From the NCBI GenBank assembly GCA_002118135.1, contig BDIU01000140.1:124001-188000 (forward strand): a stretch of DNA of 64,000 bases, written 5' to 3'. A program made the translations under genes and the position numbers. The stretch's first letter is position 1. Every line of letters starts with the position of its first letter. The notes beneath the pieces are model-generated. The model ran no database searches and was not told the DNA's origin. It saw only the letters and a program-made list of their open reading frames with translations. Below, piece after piece: positions 20,384 to 32,644 of the stretch. This DNA is from Trebouxia sp. TZW2008. Lineage: Eukaryota; Chlorophyta; Trebouxiophyceae; Trebouxiales; Trebouxiaceae.

Positions 20384-23041
20384 ATGCCCTCTTCGCTGAC
20401 ACAGGCACTTGCAGCTGAAGTCAAGCGTCAAGGCAAACCAAAGAACCAAGTGCAAGAGCTCGAATTAGATCAGAAGTGCAGAGCTGCGGCTGTCCAGGTG
20501 AAGCGCGAAGTGATGTTCGAGTTGTCATAGCATTGGTGTTATCCTGAGGGCTGGTCGTTTCGCACGGCTAAGCAAGTACAACGAAGTGCCATACACGTTG
20601 TTTAGGATCAAGCACCTTTGTGCGCAGGGTTTAGACGGGTTTACCAGCTTGGTCACCTTGTCTCTCGGCAACATCAACCTTACATCTCTTGCAAACTTTC
20701 CTCAGCTACCTAAACTCCAAAACTTGCTGTTGTCAGATAACAAGATCGCCGGCGGCCTTGAAGCCTTGACAACAGCGAGGCTTGATCGTCTGACAGAGCT
20801 AGACTTGAGCGGCAATAAGCTCGCCTCGCTAGCAGCCTTCAAACCCCTCGCGGGCTTAAGATCACTCAAAGCCTTGCACGTCGAGGGCAATCCAGCGCAG
20901 GAAGCCGTTGCAGACTTGCGAAAGGCTTTGTTCAAAATGCTAGCAACGCTGCAGTACCTTGATAACAAGGACCACTTTGGCAAAGGTACAGCTTAGCACT
21001 GCCCAGCATACAAAGCAGCACCCTTGCTGCCTTGCGGGTCAGCATCAGCCTGGCTAGTTTTCCTGCAGAGAGACTTGATCTTGAGGAAGATGATGATATT
21101 GAGGACGAGTATGAGGAAGTAGATGCTGATGTGGTAAGCTCTACAGTTGCTGTCTTTGCTCAGCATTTGCAAGTGCCTGGCATCTTCACAGCAGCAAATG
21201 TCATTTTTTGGTGTAGGATGATGGTGATGGTGGTGAAGACGAAGAGGATGCAGATGAGTATGACGAAGATGCTGGGGATGAAGGAGAGACGTTTGAGGAA
21301 GAGGGCGAGGTATCAAACTAGTAACAGCATCTCACTGACCACAGCTCAGCTGTCATTTTGTAATTTGCGTACTGAGTTGCACAAGTGTGTATGCAGGGTG
21401 GCGGAGAAGGTGGTGCTCCTGAGCAGGTACACATCTTCTTTGGACAATGCTTTGCACCCCATGCTGCTGACCTTGCATGCATTTGCTGGCTTGCATCTGA
21501 TCTTACTTTGCCAGCAGAGCAAGCTCAATAGCTGGTTGTGATGAAGACACAATTCTAGGTTGGCCCATGTGAGGCACAGTTGGTGTGCTGCAGTGTTTGC
21601 ATGTGTCATAACAAGGTTTTGTTGTCACATTTGCTGTGGCGTGAGTATAGGGCAGAGGTTATGGTGATGAAGAAGATGATGAAGATGATGATGACGAAGA
21701 GGGTGACGAAGAAGAAGAGTATGATGAGCCAGATGAGGAGGATGAAGAAGATGACGAGGAAGAAGAGGTATTCTGCATTGGCTTGTAGCATGCATTGCAC
21801 ATTCGATATTGCATTGCTGTTGTTTGGAATTGCATTTGAGCATGCTGCATTAGAGGCTCTGTGACAGGCTAGAGCCTTGATCGCGTATAGTGTTGTAGAT
21901 TGCGACTGTTCACAACTACCTTTTTTTGGCCGTTGCACTAGCCAGCTGGGCTGAGATTGTGTCAGCTATATGAGCACCTGCAAGTGCCTGCTGCAATGAT
22001 CATGCCACAGAGCACTTGTCGCATCTTGTTGTGGCATGCTATATGTCTGCTGTGCACAACTGATTACATACCAGCCCACAAGGCATACTTTCTGAAGCGG
22101 ATGTTGCAGCTTGAAAGTATTTTGATTGCTTGCTTTGATGTGCAGGAGCCCACACTTGGCACAGCTTACCTGGTTGGACAGGTACGCTGCAGATCCTTCC
22201 TGCAATCTCTCACATGTTTGATACCAACGCCTTGTTCATCAGGCATGGTGCAATGTGTCTGCTGCACAGTTATACTTGCTGCTTATTCACACTTGCAAGA
22301 TAGGCTTTGCAGTGGCGTACGAGTAAGCAGCAAATGAAGGAGTGCTTGAGTGAATGGCATGAGAGCTTGCCACTACCATTTTGCAGCTGTCTACCAATTC
22401 TGTGCATCTTCATATTGGTCAGTGGTGTCACGGAATTGGTCTTGAGCTGGAAGATTCTTGCTGAGCTACAGCTGGAGAGTGGTGCGATGGCAGAGCGTCT
22501 TACCATTTGTGCTGAATCCTTGAGTCCTGCTGCAGATTCCAGCTCATGATGAAGATGATGAAGTAGACTATGAGGATGAAGGTGATGCTCCAAGCGAGGA
22601 CTTTGATGATGAAGAAGAGGAAGAGGCAGCTGGTGGAAGTGTCGCTGCTGCAGGTCTTTTCACTGCCAAATGCTTTGGCTGAAGTCACGATCTGTTTGCC
22701 AAGCAGGCTTGCATAACGCGTTTGCACACTGCCAAGAGTATTTGCGATCAATGCATGTTGATCAGTCCTGCAAAGCATTTGTCACTATCACATGGTCACT
22801 GATCAGAAAGATGTTGTGGAGACAATGCTTGCTATCTAGCACACAGGGTTTGTTCTGCTTGAAGCACTTAGCTTGCTTGATGGCAGTTGCCCTAGATCTC
22901 AACCTGAATGTGTACGCTCAACTTTGTCTGTTCATGCATACAGCTGTGGCGCATTTGAAGCGAAAACGTGAGGAGGCAGATGAGGAAGAAGAGGATGAAG
23001 ACGAGGATGAAGATGACGAAGAGTATGACGATGAAGATTAG
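20384..23041 (+). CDS. ANP32-family acidic leucine-rich nuclear phosphoprotein
   Basis: Nine exons: 20384-20497, 20628-20985, 21069-21133, 21217-21309, 21397-21426, 21651-21767, 22146-22181, 22536-22653 and 22944-23041; 342 residues. The first two exons encode leucine-rich repeats typical of ANP32 histone chaperones and phosphatase inhibitors ('LVTLSLGNINLTSLANF', 'LQNLLLSDNKIAGGLEAL', 'LTELDLSGNKLASL'), capped by 'LFKMLATLQYLDNKDHFGKG'. The remaining seven small exons encode a long Asp/Glu tail with a KRKREE nuclear-localisation-like cluster near the end. Exon 7 adds 'EPTLGTAYLVGQ', a conserved break in the acidic tail. ANP32 proteins bind histones and act in chromatin and mRNA export. The start at 20384 is chosen because it gives MPSSLTQ leading directly into the LRR cap. 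Confidence 0.85.
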
Positions 23042-24103
23042 TGAGTCACAGCTTGTCACTAACAGGCCTTTTATGTATTGAGACCCTTATAACATGCAGC
23101 CTAGAGGCTGCCTTGGATTGGCAGGTTTGAGCCAATTGTAAGACACAGCACGCATGACAGCGGGGACAAAGCTCAGCAGCCAGCTGTCTTGGCCATCAAA
23201 TCATGAGTGGTGCTTTCAGCTCTGTTTGGCTAAATATCCATCCACAAGGACACACTGATTTCCTGTTGTCTACTAGGCAAAATATTCTCGGGCCAACTTG
23301 GCTGGAGGACATGTGTTCAAGTGTTGCACAGTGTATGGACAAGTCTGCTGTTTGCTTTGGGGACGTATATTTTATTCTGACTGTTCCTTTGGTGCAAGCA
23401 ATGCAGCACAGCTAGCTTGTTGCAGTAGACTGGCACGCTCAACAAGCTGTCACATTGCCTTCAAAAGGCATTGTCTCGGAACATGTGTAACAACAGTGTA
23501 GTGGCTGACAAATGGCTTGTGAATCCGGTGCATCCAGTTGACTGTTTCTGTAACCAAGCGTCTGCACCAGCAGGCATTGATCTTTCAGCTAAATAAGGTG
23601 ATAGTCATACTTTCTGTCGGACTGGCAAAAAACAAGCTACATGACAGGCTGTGACACATAGCAGTCAAACGTACATCACAGTCACTGAGTGTGCCATGGC
23701 TTTATGGTGTGCATGGCAATATATATATTGCCATGGCAATATTGCCAATATTGCCCATTAATGGGCAACTGAGGCGCGCTGGCAAGGCTGAATGAGTTCA
23801 GTCACTCTTCACTGTGTGTCACGTCTCAAAAGGACGTGCCGCCTCTGCCTTTGTGAACCTGCAATCAGATCAGCCTGTTGGAACAGCATGCAGCAAGATT
23901 GCAAGAAGACCAACAGACCGCTTCTATCACGTGGGTCAGCTGGCTATCCGCTCGGTGTGCTCGTGCGTTCGATCTCCAGGTAGGGCGCTGAAATTCAATT
24001 TGCGCAAAGAGCTGTTGTCAACAGGCCTTGGCGCCTGCTCGTTTCCGGCTGACCCGACTCGCCTGAACGGCTGCCTCTCGGACGGCTGCGCCGATCTTGC
24101 GGC
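23042..24103. other. intergenic with a cluster of AT-rich palindromes
   Basis: No gene is recognisable. At 23712-23768 three perfect palindromes lie head to tail: a 24-bp one centred on ATATATAT (23712-23735), GGCAATATTGCC (23735-23746) and TTGCCCATTAATGGGCAA (23751-23768). These could extrude as cruciforms or form RNA hairpins. The interval 23980-24100 becomes CpG-richer toward the start of the next gene and probably contains its promoter and 5' UTR. Confidence 0.5.
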
Positions 24104-27100
24104 ATGCCCATGCCCTTAGCGATCCAAACGCCGGTCTGCAGGCTTCTCCCAAGCCGGTCAGCAACTGTTGTGCCCAAGCCGTGCCATCAGCGCAGTCGGC
24201 GGTGTCGACAGGCATTTACGTGCAGAGCAAAGCAAGTTGTGCGTGTCTACACCCCTGCGAGTGATCTGCCTTGGCTTGTGCCGACCTCTTGCGCGAACAT
24301 ATGCCTGCAAGCACTTTTGCAAAAAATTGCTGTGCTAGATCTGCCTGTTATCCCTAATCTCCTTGTTTCACGTGTTCTCCGCGTGCTTGCAGAACGCAGG
24401 CACAGCTGAGCAGTCAAAAAAGGCACAGCCAGCTAAAGGTAAAACAGAGAAAGAGGCAGACGATCAGGCCACAAAGGCCAAGGAGGAAGCAGAAGCACAG
24501 GGAGAAAATGTAGAGGTCGAAAAGCAAGGCAACGAGATTAAAGTAATCAAGGAGGGAGGGGAGCAGATTTACATTGGTTTTGACAAGGGGGCCAAGACCA
24601 AGGATGGCAAGGGCAGAATCATTGAGGATGATCCAAGTCGGTACCCTGACAGGACCCAGACAACAGGCGGGTGGGCTGGTGGTGAACAGGGCCTGGCTGC
24701 TTTCATTGAGGTACCCTGACTGCATATCTTGCACCATCTAGCTTGACATCTTTTGAAATGCAGCCTCCTGTCATTGTACATGTTGTCAGCCACAGTGCCT
24801 GTCTGATAGCTGGGAAGTTTTGCTGTAATGACAGAATCAGCAACTGCTGTTCTAGGGGACTATGCTGCATATCTTGCATTGCCAAGATGAAAGCCTTCTG
24901 CATTCTAGTCTTGTGCAAATGCAAGTTTCTAACAGCCATGGAGCCTGTACAATAGCTGAGGTAGCTAGCAATATCTAAACATCAGCACTGAGTGCCTTGA
25001 ACTGCCATCGAGTTTTCAAAAACGAATGCACACCTCTCAGTTTGAAACTCCGAGTCAGGACATGCAATTGTACAGGCTCTTGAGAACAAGATCCATCAAA
25101 GGTGCAGCGTTTACTGTAACACAGCAGCACGTTGCTGCTGGTGGCAACTTATGTTGAGTACTCAGCTTAATATGACTGCCATCCAGGATTCTCAAAGTGC
25201 AACACTCCTGCATCCCTCAACTGCTAAATGATTTCAACCACAACAGTCTATCATCAGGCTCGTGCTGAACAGGCTGAATCTGCATCAGCTCTCTTACAAT
25301 TTCTCAGGGTTGCCAACATTGTGCTCAATGCAGAGCATGTGCAGGCAGCAAGATGTGTGTTGGGTGCTCGTGTGAGCCGCATCAAGGCATACATACAGGC
25401 CAACAGAAGCATAACCTGGTGAAGCATGGCGCTTCAGAGTGTCAGGTCCTGCAAGCAGTCATTGCATGCTGTGACAGTCTTGCTTGCAGCTGCAATTTGG
25501 AAGAAACATATGAAAACACTTCAAGCAATTGCTTTTGAGAAGGTTTGCTGAAGAGTCTGCAACTTTGTATTGCAGGAGGAGCAGAAGAAGAGTTCAGCTG
25601 GCCAGGCTGTCGTGCCCAAGGACCAAGAGGAAGCAAAGAAGGAGGGTGGTCAGCCGAGGGTGATCAGCAAAGATGGTGACACCATATACATTGGCTTTGG
25701 CAAGGGGTAAGAGGATGGCCGTTGCTCTACTCAAGTCGTGCCCATAGTGTTCTCTATGCAAAGAGAAGCAAAGCAGCAGCTGGGATTGCTTTCACTTTTA
25801 GTGTCTGCGGCAAGCAGGCAAATGAGCATTGTGCTGTGCGCCACAGCAATCATACATCAACTTCATGTCACCAACAGGACGTGTGGTCACTGCAAGTTAA
25901 CATGTCAACTTTTTGCTGGCAACACAGCACAAGGTGCTTGGATGCCCAGACAACATAGCAACATCCTGCTGAAATCAATATGTCACCAGTGACATCAGAT
26001 GCAGCAGTGCAAGTCATCCAGGCGCTCTGCTGAGCATGCTTGCTACCTGCCTTCAGATAGCAAGAAAGTGCCCAAATCAATATGCCTTCAGTGATATCAA
26101 ATGCCTGCAGCCATGCAAGTCGACCATTTGCTGTGAAAGGGATACTTGCTACTTGCCTTGACGGTGAGTCACTGTCTGCTGCTGGAAACGCCAGGCAGCG
26201 TTCAAGCAGCACCTCTGTCAACAAACATCACGCATGACCACAGCTTGTGAGCAGCGTTTGAAATCTCAGCCTCAAGCTGTCAGCAGCATAAATTGTTGCA
26301 AAGACAACATGATTGGGTCAACTGCTCTGCATCAGGCAACAAGCTAAAAGCCTTCCAAAGGAAACATTTTGCACTGAGCAATACGTTCAATGTATCAGGA
26401 ACAAGAGTGGGGAGGGCTCTGCGTATGTCCAAGACGACCCTCGCAGATACCCTGGCAAGGAAAACCTGGGAGGATTCAGTAAGTCCCCACAACTGCCTTG
26501 CCATGATTTGCTGGCCTTCTGCAACTCACAGTGCATCTATATGCATGCAGCTCAACAGTACATCTATATGCATGCAACTCAAAAGCACATCTGTGCGCAT
26601 GCAGCTCAGCAGCACATCTATATGCATGTAAAGCTTCTAACCGGTCTTGCTGAAGCAAGTGCGCCCGGCAACCTGCGTTCATGACAACTTTGATCAGACA
26701 AGTCTTCTACTCTGCATATACTGAATGAGATCAACATATGATGTAGTGCATTGTTTGTTGCACTGCTGTGCACAGACCTTCACGCAGAGAGCGTCTCTGC
26801 TCCATGCAGCATGTGGAGCTGTGCACAACTCTCCTCATCATCATTTCAATTTGTTGAGGTTGCGCTCAGAGGCTAGCTGCCTGTTTGCCTCTTAGCAGTG
26901 TCAGTTGCTGCTGTTTTGCCTGTTGCTACTTCAATGACCTGCACTGGCCTGCGTGAAAAGTCCCCCTTCACCTGACTGCGATCTTGTGAGCTTCTCGTTG
27001 TGTCAAAGCCTTGGACTCAAGTATCTTCTGCATTGCTGAGCATCCTGTCAGGCACTTGCACCAGATCAAAACCTTCCTGCTGAACATGTAACAGTCTCCA

Positions 27101-28752
27101 ACATTTCCTTTTGGAGGTTGTAGTCGGACAGGCTTCACTTCATTTGTTGGTAGGCTTGCAATACAGCATATAGCCAATTGCTCATGACAATGGGAAACTC
27201 AGGAGTTGGCTAGGTATTTTGCCCAATTAGCTAGAGACTCTAGAGAGTGTCATGTCAAAGAAGACAAAACAAAATTGAGGAAAGCCGACTGAAAACAACA
27301 CAGACTTGAGGGAAAATTTGTGCTTTTTGAACAAATGATGCTTGTGATGCAGGTGGGGTGACAGGAGGCTTTGCTGGAGGGGAAGCTGGCCTACATCAAT
27401 TTGTTGACGAAGGGGAGATCAAGTTCAGAGAGGCAGACTCTGGTAGGTCACCCCCTGCTTACACACTAGTGCGCAAGTTCAAAAACGCTGATGCTGCTAG
27501 TCATGACCCGCTTACACACTCATGCACAAATTTCAAAGAGGCTGTTGCTGGTGGGTCATCCCCTGTTTACACACACATGCACAAGCTTGGTGCTCAGATA
27601 AGATGCATATGCTTTGTTCACGCTGCTCTAGCTGGCTGAACAAGGTACCAGCACAGGCATATGCATTGCAGCACTTTGTGTTGGCTTGAGGCAGCTTGCA
27701 CTTGGATCTAACATCTCTACTGCTGTGCAAGAGGGAAGTGACTGACCCTTGGGCAACTCCACTACTTTGGCCAATTCTTCTGTTAAAATCATCTGTTGTG
27801 CTGCATCTGCTGCCTCACCAAGGAAGCTTGCATCTGAAGCTATGCAAGTCAACCTGTTTTGGCTGATGCCTGTGCTAGAACTGAACTGGCCTGCAAGACA
27901 AGGCTTTTGCCTCACATCCCCAGCACATATCCTAGAAAAAGTACAGTGTTGTCATCTCTGTCATTTGGCTTGCAGGCAAAGACTGGAACATTCTGGCCTT
28001 TGCTGGCCTGTTTCTCATTGTCATAAACGTGAACTGACTTGCAGGCAAGAACTTCAACATTCTGGCCTTTGCTGGCCTGCTTGCCATTGCCACCACAGTG
28101 GGAGGAGTGCTTCTGACAGACGCCATAGACTTGGGTGAATCAGGGGTGAAGGAGGGCGTCAGTGGGGCTACTGCACAGCTTGCTCAGCTAACCTCAGCTC
28201 CTGACAGCGGCACCAACACCAAGTTGCTTCTGGAGGTCGTGGTGGTGTTGTTTGGAGTTACAGCTCTTGCAGTCGGTAAGAACTCCAAAAGGCCTACGCT
28301 GAGGCGTGACCATTGCGTATCTGCTTTGTGTGGGTTTGTGCGGCATAGCCAGTAGTGGTGAGCAGGTGGGTTATGACTGAGTGACATGTCAGCATTTCAT
28401 TGCATGGCACTTGGTCAGCGATGCAATCTGCAAGCTTCGAAGTATGCAAAGTTTGCATACACGCTTGACAGGATCAGCAGGTTGACCACATGTAGTTACT
28501 CACCATGCATGCTGTATACAAATGTGCATTTTGTGTGCTGTCCTGCACAGCTTCCCATTGAGGGACTCGCTTTGCGTGCCACATCATGAAGGCACAACGA
28601 AGCTCATTTCATGTACCGTGAATGCAGGTGTTCGCACAGCCTTCAAGAACATCAGAGGCAAGGTGACAAAGGGCAGTTTGAACATCGCCAAACTGGCAAT
28701 CTTCTGGGCAGGCGTATTTGTTGCGGCACGCTACATCCTGGAATCAAACTGA
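24104..28752 (+). CDS. plastid membrane protein with a duplicated internal domain, unnamed
   Basis: Seven exons: 24104-24235 (donor least certain), 24393-24710, 25576-25706, 26399-26478, 27353-27442, 28045-28275 and 28628-28752; about 368 residues. The N-terminus (MPMPLAIQTPVCRLLPSR... rich in Arg, Ser and Cys) looks like a transit peptide. A Lys/Glu-rich linker leads to a domain 'QIYIGFDKG..DDPSRYPDRTQTTGGWAGGE'. A second copy of the same domain follows, 'TIYIGFGKG..DDPRRYPGKENLGG' then 'SGVTGGFAGGEAGLHQFV', now split over three exons. Two hydrophobic segments follow ('FNILAFAGLLAIATTVGGVL', 'LLLEVVVVLFGVTALAVG') and a third near the C-terminus ('LAIFWAGVFVAARYIL'). I cannot name the family; a thylakoid or envelope location is inferred. 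Confidence 0.65.
26533..26634 (+). repeat. 27-bp tandem repeat, four copies, intronic
   Basis: A unit reading acatctatatgcatgcagct is repeated four times with period 27 in the intron after the fourth exon of the plastid membrane protein gene. It has no obvious relation to a splice edge. Confidence 0.6.
27421..27580 (+). repeat. three 54-bp copies of an exon end plus donor
   Basis: The end of the exon 27353-27442 (AAGTTCAGAGAGGCAGACTCTG|GTAGGT plus following intron bases to 'cttacacac') is repeated at 27475 and 27529, with period exactly 54 bp. Copy 3 keeps a GT at the donor place (GGTGGGTCA). This is another exon edge duplicated into the downstream intron. Confidence 0.7.
27974..28080 (+). 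repeat. two copies of an acceptor plus exon start
   Basis: The true exon start (28041 on, gcag|GCAAGAACTTCAACATTCTG) is preceded by a copy from 27974 (gcag|GCAAAGACTGGAACATTCTG) that reaches 'gctggcctgttt' and then diverges, running into a TGA. About 40 of the first 45 bases match. The upstream copy still has a usable acceptor. Confidence 0.75.
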
Positions 28753-29066
28753 TCAGTGTCTGATATTCCACAACCTGTTGCTAAGCAGCAATACAGCCTT
28801 TGACGCTTGCATGCTTTGGGCTTGTTTGAGCTATGCTTGCATACACAGTGATACGTCCATGAGACACACCGTGGTGTTGGTGCCTTTCAGGTGTCTTGTG
28901 TGGTCCTGCAACAATTTTGAGTATGCGTGTGATTCTTTGAACCACAGTTGCAATTGCTTTGTTCTCGACAGCAATAGCTCGACTTTTGTTGTCATGGGAG
29001 AGGGAATTCAATCATTGCAACTTTGATGTGTCTGTGACTTAATCAAAAGCACAGCAATGGTTATCA

Positions 29067-29952
29067 ATGACAACTGCAATTTGTGCCAGAGACTGCACGA
29101 TGGGTTCAAATGACGTGCTTAAAAGCATTCCTGAAGGAATGAATATTGTTGGCAGGTATTCAGACAATGTCAAAACTGTGCCAAAAGCCCAAGAGGAAGC
29201 AAGACAGTCAGGCTCTTCAGCACCGTGGTATGTAAGTCTTGTTTGTGGCTAAGCTGAGTGCTAGAATAGCATCCCTCTGTGCACAACAGGGCTATTTGAG
29301 CTTAGAAGCAAGTCAATATCTGTAAGACTGGGCTGCTGCATGCAAGCAGAAAGGCATTCTGAAAGTTCTGAATAGGTAAGACAGTAGTTTCCTGTGTCTG
29401 CAGCTTGTCTGCTGTGGAAGACAGAGTGTTGTCCTGCCCTCTGTGATGAAGACACCTGGCGGCAAGTCATAAGCATATGCTCTCAGCGTTGCTGTGGTCT
29501 GGCTTGACAGCAATTGAGTAGGGATATCTGATCAACAGCTTGTTATGAGTCAAGCATGGCTCATTTGCGCCAAAGTTGCAGACATGCGTGATGATGCCAT
29601 CAGGCTCGCTGCACAACATTGCGCTCACTTTTGCTCAGCTGCTGGTGTGCTGACTGGAGAACTTGGCTGCATGCAAAACCCAAGCTGTGAGCTTATAAGC
29701 CAGCAGAGGAACTGACTATGTGTAAATTTCCTTCCATTGTTGTGCAGATGACGAGTATGGAGAGCTGCAACATCCCTACCTGGGCGATCACAGTGTACAT
29801 AGGAGGTGGGGTCGGTAGTGTTGGGTACACTGCTAGTTTGTGGTTGCGATCTGACTTGTTGTGCTGCAGGCCAGTATATTCAATTTTCAGCAATCGTCTC
29901 GGCACCACTGAACGACGCGATCAACACGTCTGCGCCAGATGACACAATTTAG
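29067..29952 (+). CDS. possible small three-exon gene, unrecognised
   Basis: The exons 29067-29231, 29748-29814 and 29870-29952 join in phase to 104 residues starting with MTTAICARDC and ending 'NDAINTSAPDDTI'. The middle section 'IPTWAITVYIGGGVGQYIQF' is mildly hydrophobic with a Gly-rich turn. The donors are GTAAGT and GTAGTG, and the second intron is only 55 nt. An internal ATG at 29100 is an alternative start. I do not recognise the family. The agreement of phases over three exons is the main support. Confidence 0.38.
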
Positions 29953-30889
29953 CCACATACCTTCTTTGGCCGGAACTTCTGCATTCTTTTGACTGCTTTG
30001 TGCTGCACTCGAGCCTCCGTAGGCAGCCTGTTGAAAGACCCTGCGGCGAGGGAGCTGAAATTGGGTCGACTCAACGTGACGACACCCATCACTACGCGAC
30101 ACTGCGACTCTTCCGACAAGCGCTGGCAATCTGCTTGGCCTTGCCTGCTGCGCTTGAACCAAGTCGGTTACCCTGATCACGTGCAGGGTCTTCCTGCTTG
30201 GATATGGTAACAGCCTTGATAGCTTTTACATCTTCCGTCTTCGCAATGACTAGCATTTTGGACAAGAGAATGGCTGCTGTATGGTAGCAGCTTGAGGCGC
30301 GAAGTGCCAGGTCTTTGGTCTCTGCGAATTTGATTGTGATCAGCCTTGCGCTGAATCCTAAATGCGTTCCATTTTAGACGCACATGCTACAAATGACTCT
30401 CACCAAATGCTACACATTACCCAGGATCCTGAAGGCTTATTGTTTGCATGATTCAGGCCACAAGTAAAGACTCCACGCAATGTTCAACAAAATGAATCCC
30501 GCAAATTTGCTAGGCAGGAGCCATTGTTGACAAGTTGACTGTTGAGCAAATACATGACATGAAATGTCAATTTCAGGTATCTTCATGTACAACTGACGGA
30601 ACAGGAGGCACAACATATGAGCAAAACTGACTTCACCACACTGCACACATGCTTGTGCTGGAGCAGCAACAGCCATCAATAAAATCTGCTGCAGCTTTGC
30701 TTGTAATGTTGACACAGGCAGATACAAGGACATGAAATCTCTCCAGACCAGCCAAGCAAAAGCAAAGGACAGCACTCATTAGCATCAGCAATGAGTGCAT
30801 CGGCAAAGCCTGTATGTGTTGATACTACGCAGCTGCACATGCCTGCAATTTCATTGGCGGTACACAATACATGCAATCCTCTGAAGATT
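29953..30889. other. intergenic, no recognised gene
   Basis: This lies between the possible small plus-strand gene and the 3' end of the minus-strand membrane protein gene. The first 250 bp are CpG-richer than average and could include a promoter on either strand. I see no conserved coding segment. Confidence 0.4.
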
Positions 30890-32644
30890 TCAGTCGTCTT
30901 CATCAATTGTCGTCCATTCAGCATCTATAATGGGCCCATCCTGCTGTGTGTACTTTTGCCTGCCTGAGTTTGCAGGTGAGCTTGTTTGCTGTCTTGTTTG
31001 CTGTCCAAATCCTGAAAATGGGCTCCTGCCGGACTGGAACGGGTTCTGAGCTTGTCCATATTGACCATACTGTGCATTCACTTGTTGCTCTGCCTGTTGA
31101 GCTGCCTGGTCCGCCTGCAAGCAAGGTTTACCTGTTCACATCGTTCTTACACCTTCTGACAACTGCACACTCAACATAGCTGCATTACTTGCACTAGCAG
31201 CATGAGTAGGAAGTGGTGCATGCACCTGATACTTTGACACTCACAGACCACTGGGGCATGAGCGAGTTAATGACTCTCACACCTAAGCTGGTGCACATGC
31301 CACCCCTGATAGCTTCAGGTGACAGCTGAGAACTGGCTGAGGCATGGTGAAGCACGTCAAAGGGCGTTTGCAAGGGAGGAGAATCAGGAGCAGAACCGCA
31401 ATGCAGAAACACCCTGACTTGAATAAGTACACAAAGCAGATTGCGTCACAAGCCTTGCATCCAGCTCACGCAAAGTATCATCTGGCAGCTAGCGAATGTC
31501 TTAGAAAGTGTAGAGATCATTGACACAAATATCTTGCCACAAATGTAACAATCAGATTTGTTCTTACCCGGCGGCTGAACTTGCGGGCCAAGGGCAACAA
31601 TACAAGCGGCGCCAGAAAGAACAGCGTCGCAAAAAGATTCAGCAAACGGAAGATAAGGCCGCTCTGCAATGCCCAAATGAATAGCGCAAAGGTCACCACT
31701 TTCCCAGGAACTGTTTTGGAGAAGGCGCTGTACTGTCTTCGCCACTGCAGAAAACATCAGCGCAATTGCTGGTAAGGGCATAACAAGTGTGCTTTGGGAG
31801 CAAGCGGACTGCAGGTTTGAGACAGACGCATGTCATTGCAATGAACTGAAGAGCAGTCCTGCAATGTGTGGTACAGTGACAGTTTCCCAATCTTCCTTTG
31901 TGTCCACAGTCTTTGCAACACAGTCACAACAAATGAAATATGCAAGAGCAGGTGCAACAGTGGTTGACATCGAAGTGTGACATGCCAGTCAATGGAGAGC
32001 TAGCAATCACATCATTGACCAGCCTGCTTGCAAGCATGTACCTTGGGCAATTGCCGTCTAACATCATCAGCAGAATTTCTGGCTTTGCGTCGCAACTGCA
32101 GCTTGTTATCAACTTCCTCAAGCTGTTCTCTGACCCTGCAGTCACAATGATGCACCTTGTATCATGAAAAACTCCTGCTGTTTGTGGCCTGTGCAAGACA
32201 TCAATGTGGTGCCAGCATACCTGTCAGCTGTGAGTTGTGCTTTGCCGCTAATATCAAAGCGCTGATTCACTCGTGTAGCTGTTTTCTTGACGTTCTCTGA
32301 CACATTTTGGTAGGTTGACTTCAGTCTGTATATGGAACAAGAGAGTCAGGCCACCTTCAATACAGCTGCGTCTTACTGGATCGTTTGCTTGCTGATGCTG
32401 ACCGCTTTGAAGCCTCTTTGGCAGCTGCCTGTGCCTTTTCTTGAACACTCTCCTTGTCCCAAGCACCTTGCTGCGAGCTATTGCTGGCGCGAGCTCGCTG
32501 AGTTGCTCTGCGGCGGCTGTACTTGCTGTTTGAACACTGCAAAGAGGTCCTGACAAAGCTAAGAGCTGGTCTTCGCGGGTGCTGTGTATGCAAGCACAAA
32601 GGCACTGAGGTCAGTTGCCTGTGAAGAGAGCTGTGCTGCAACAT
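30890..32644 (-). CDS. plastid-type membrane protein with C-terminal IDAEW motif, unnamed
   Basis: Exons (minus): 32403-32644, 32221-32325, 32042-32135, 31568-31744 and 30890-31114; 280 residues, all phases agree. The N-terminus from MLQHSSLHRQ is rich in Arg and Ser (SKYSRRRATQRARAS), as in an organelle transit peptide. It is followed by a predicted helical/coiled-coil stretch (KRLKSTYQNVSENVKKTA, then REQLEEVDNKLQLRRKAR), two hydrophobic segments (VVTFALFIWALQSGLIF and LFATLFFLAPLVLLPL), and a Gln/Gly/Ser-rich tail ending 'GPIIDAEWTTIDEDD'. Plant and cyanobacterial small membrane proteins of unknown role carry similar acidic IDAEW ends, but I cannot name the family. The exon 1 donor (CG|GTCAGC) is less typical; a nearby GTAAGA gives a frame conflict. 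Confidence 0.6.

Noticed and set aside
21606..21938. Poly-Ser, Leu/His-rich open frames on the minus strand
   Set aside because: They are the antisense of the GAA/GAT-rich acidic exon of the ANP32-like gene.
23792..24119. Open frame of 101 residues overlapping the start of the 24-kb gene in another frame
   Set aside because: It has no motif, while the frame from 24104 gives a transit-peptide-like leader that joins in phase to the conserved exon.
29090..29120. tRNA-like 'gggttcaaat' T-loop word
   Set aside because: No acceptor stem or anticodon arm can be drawn around it.
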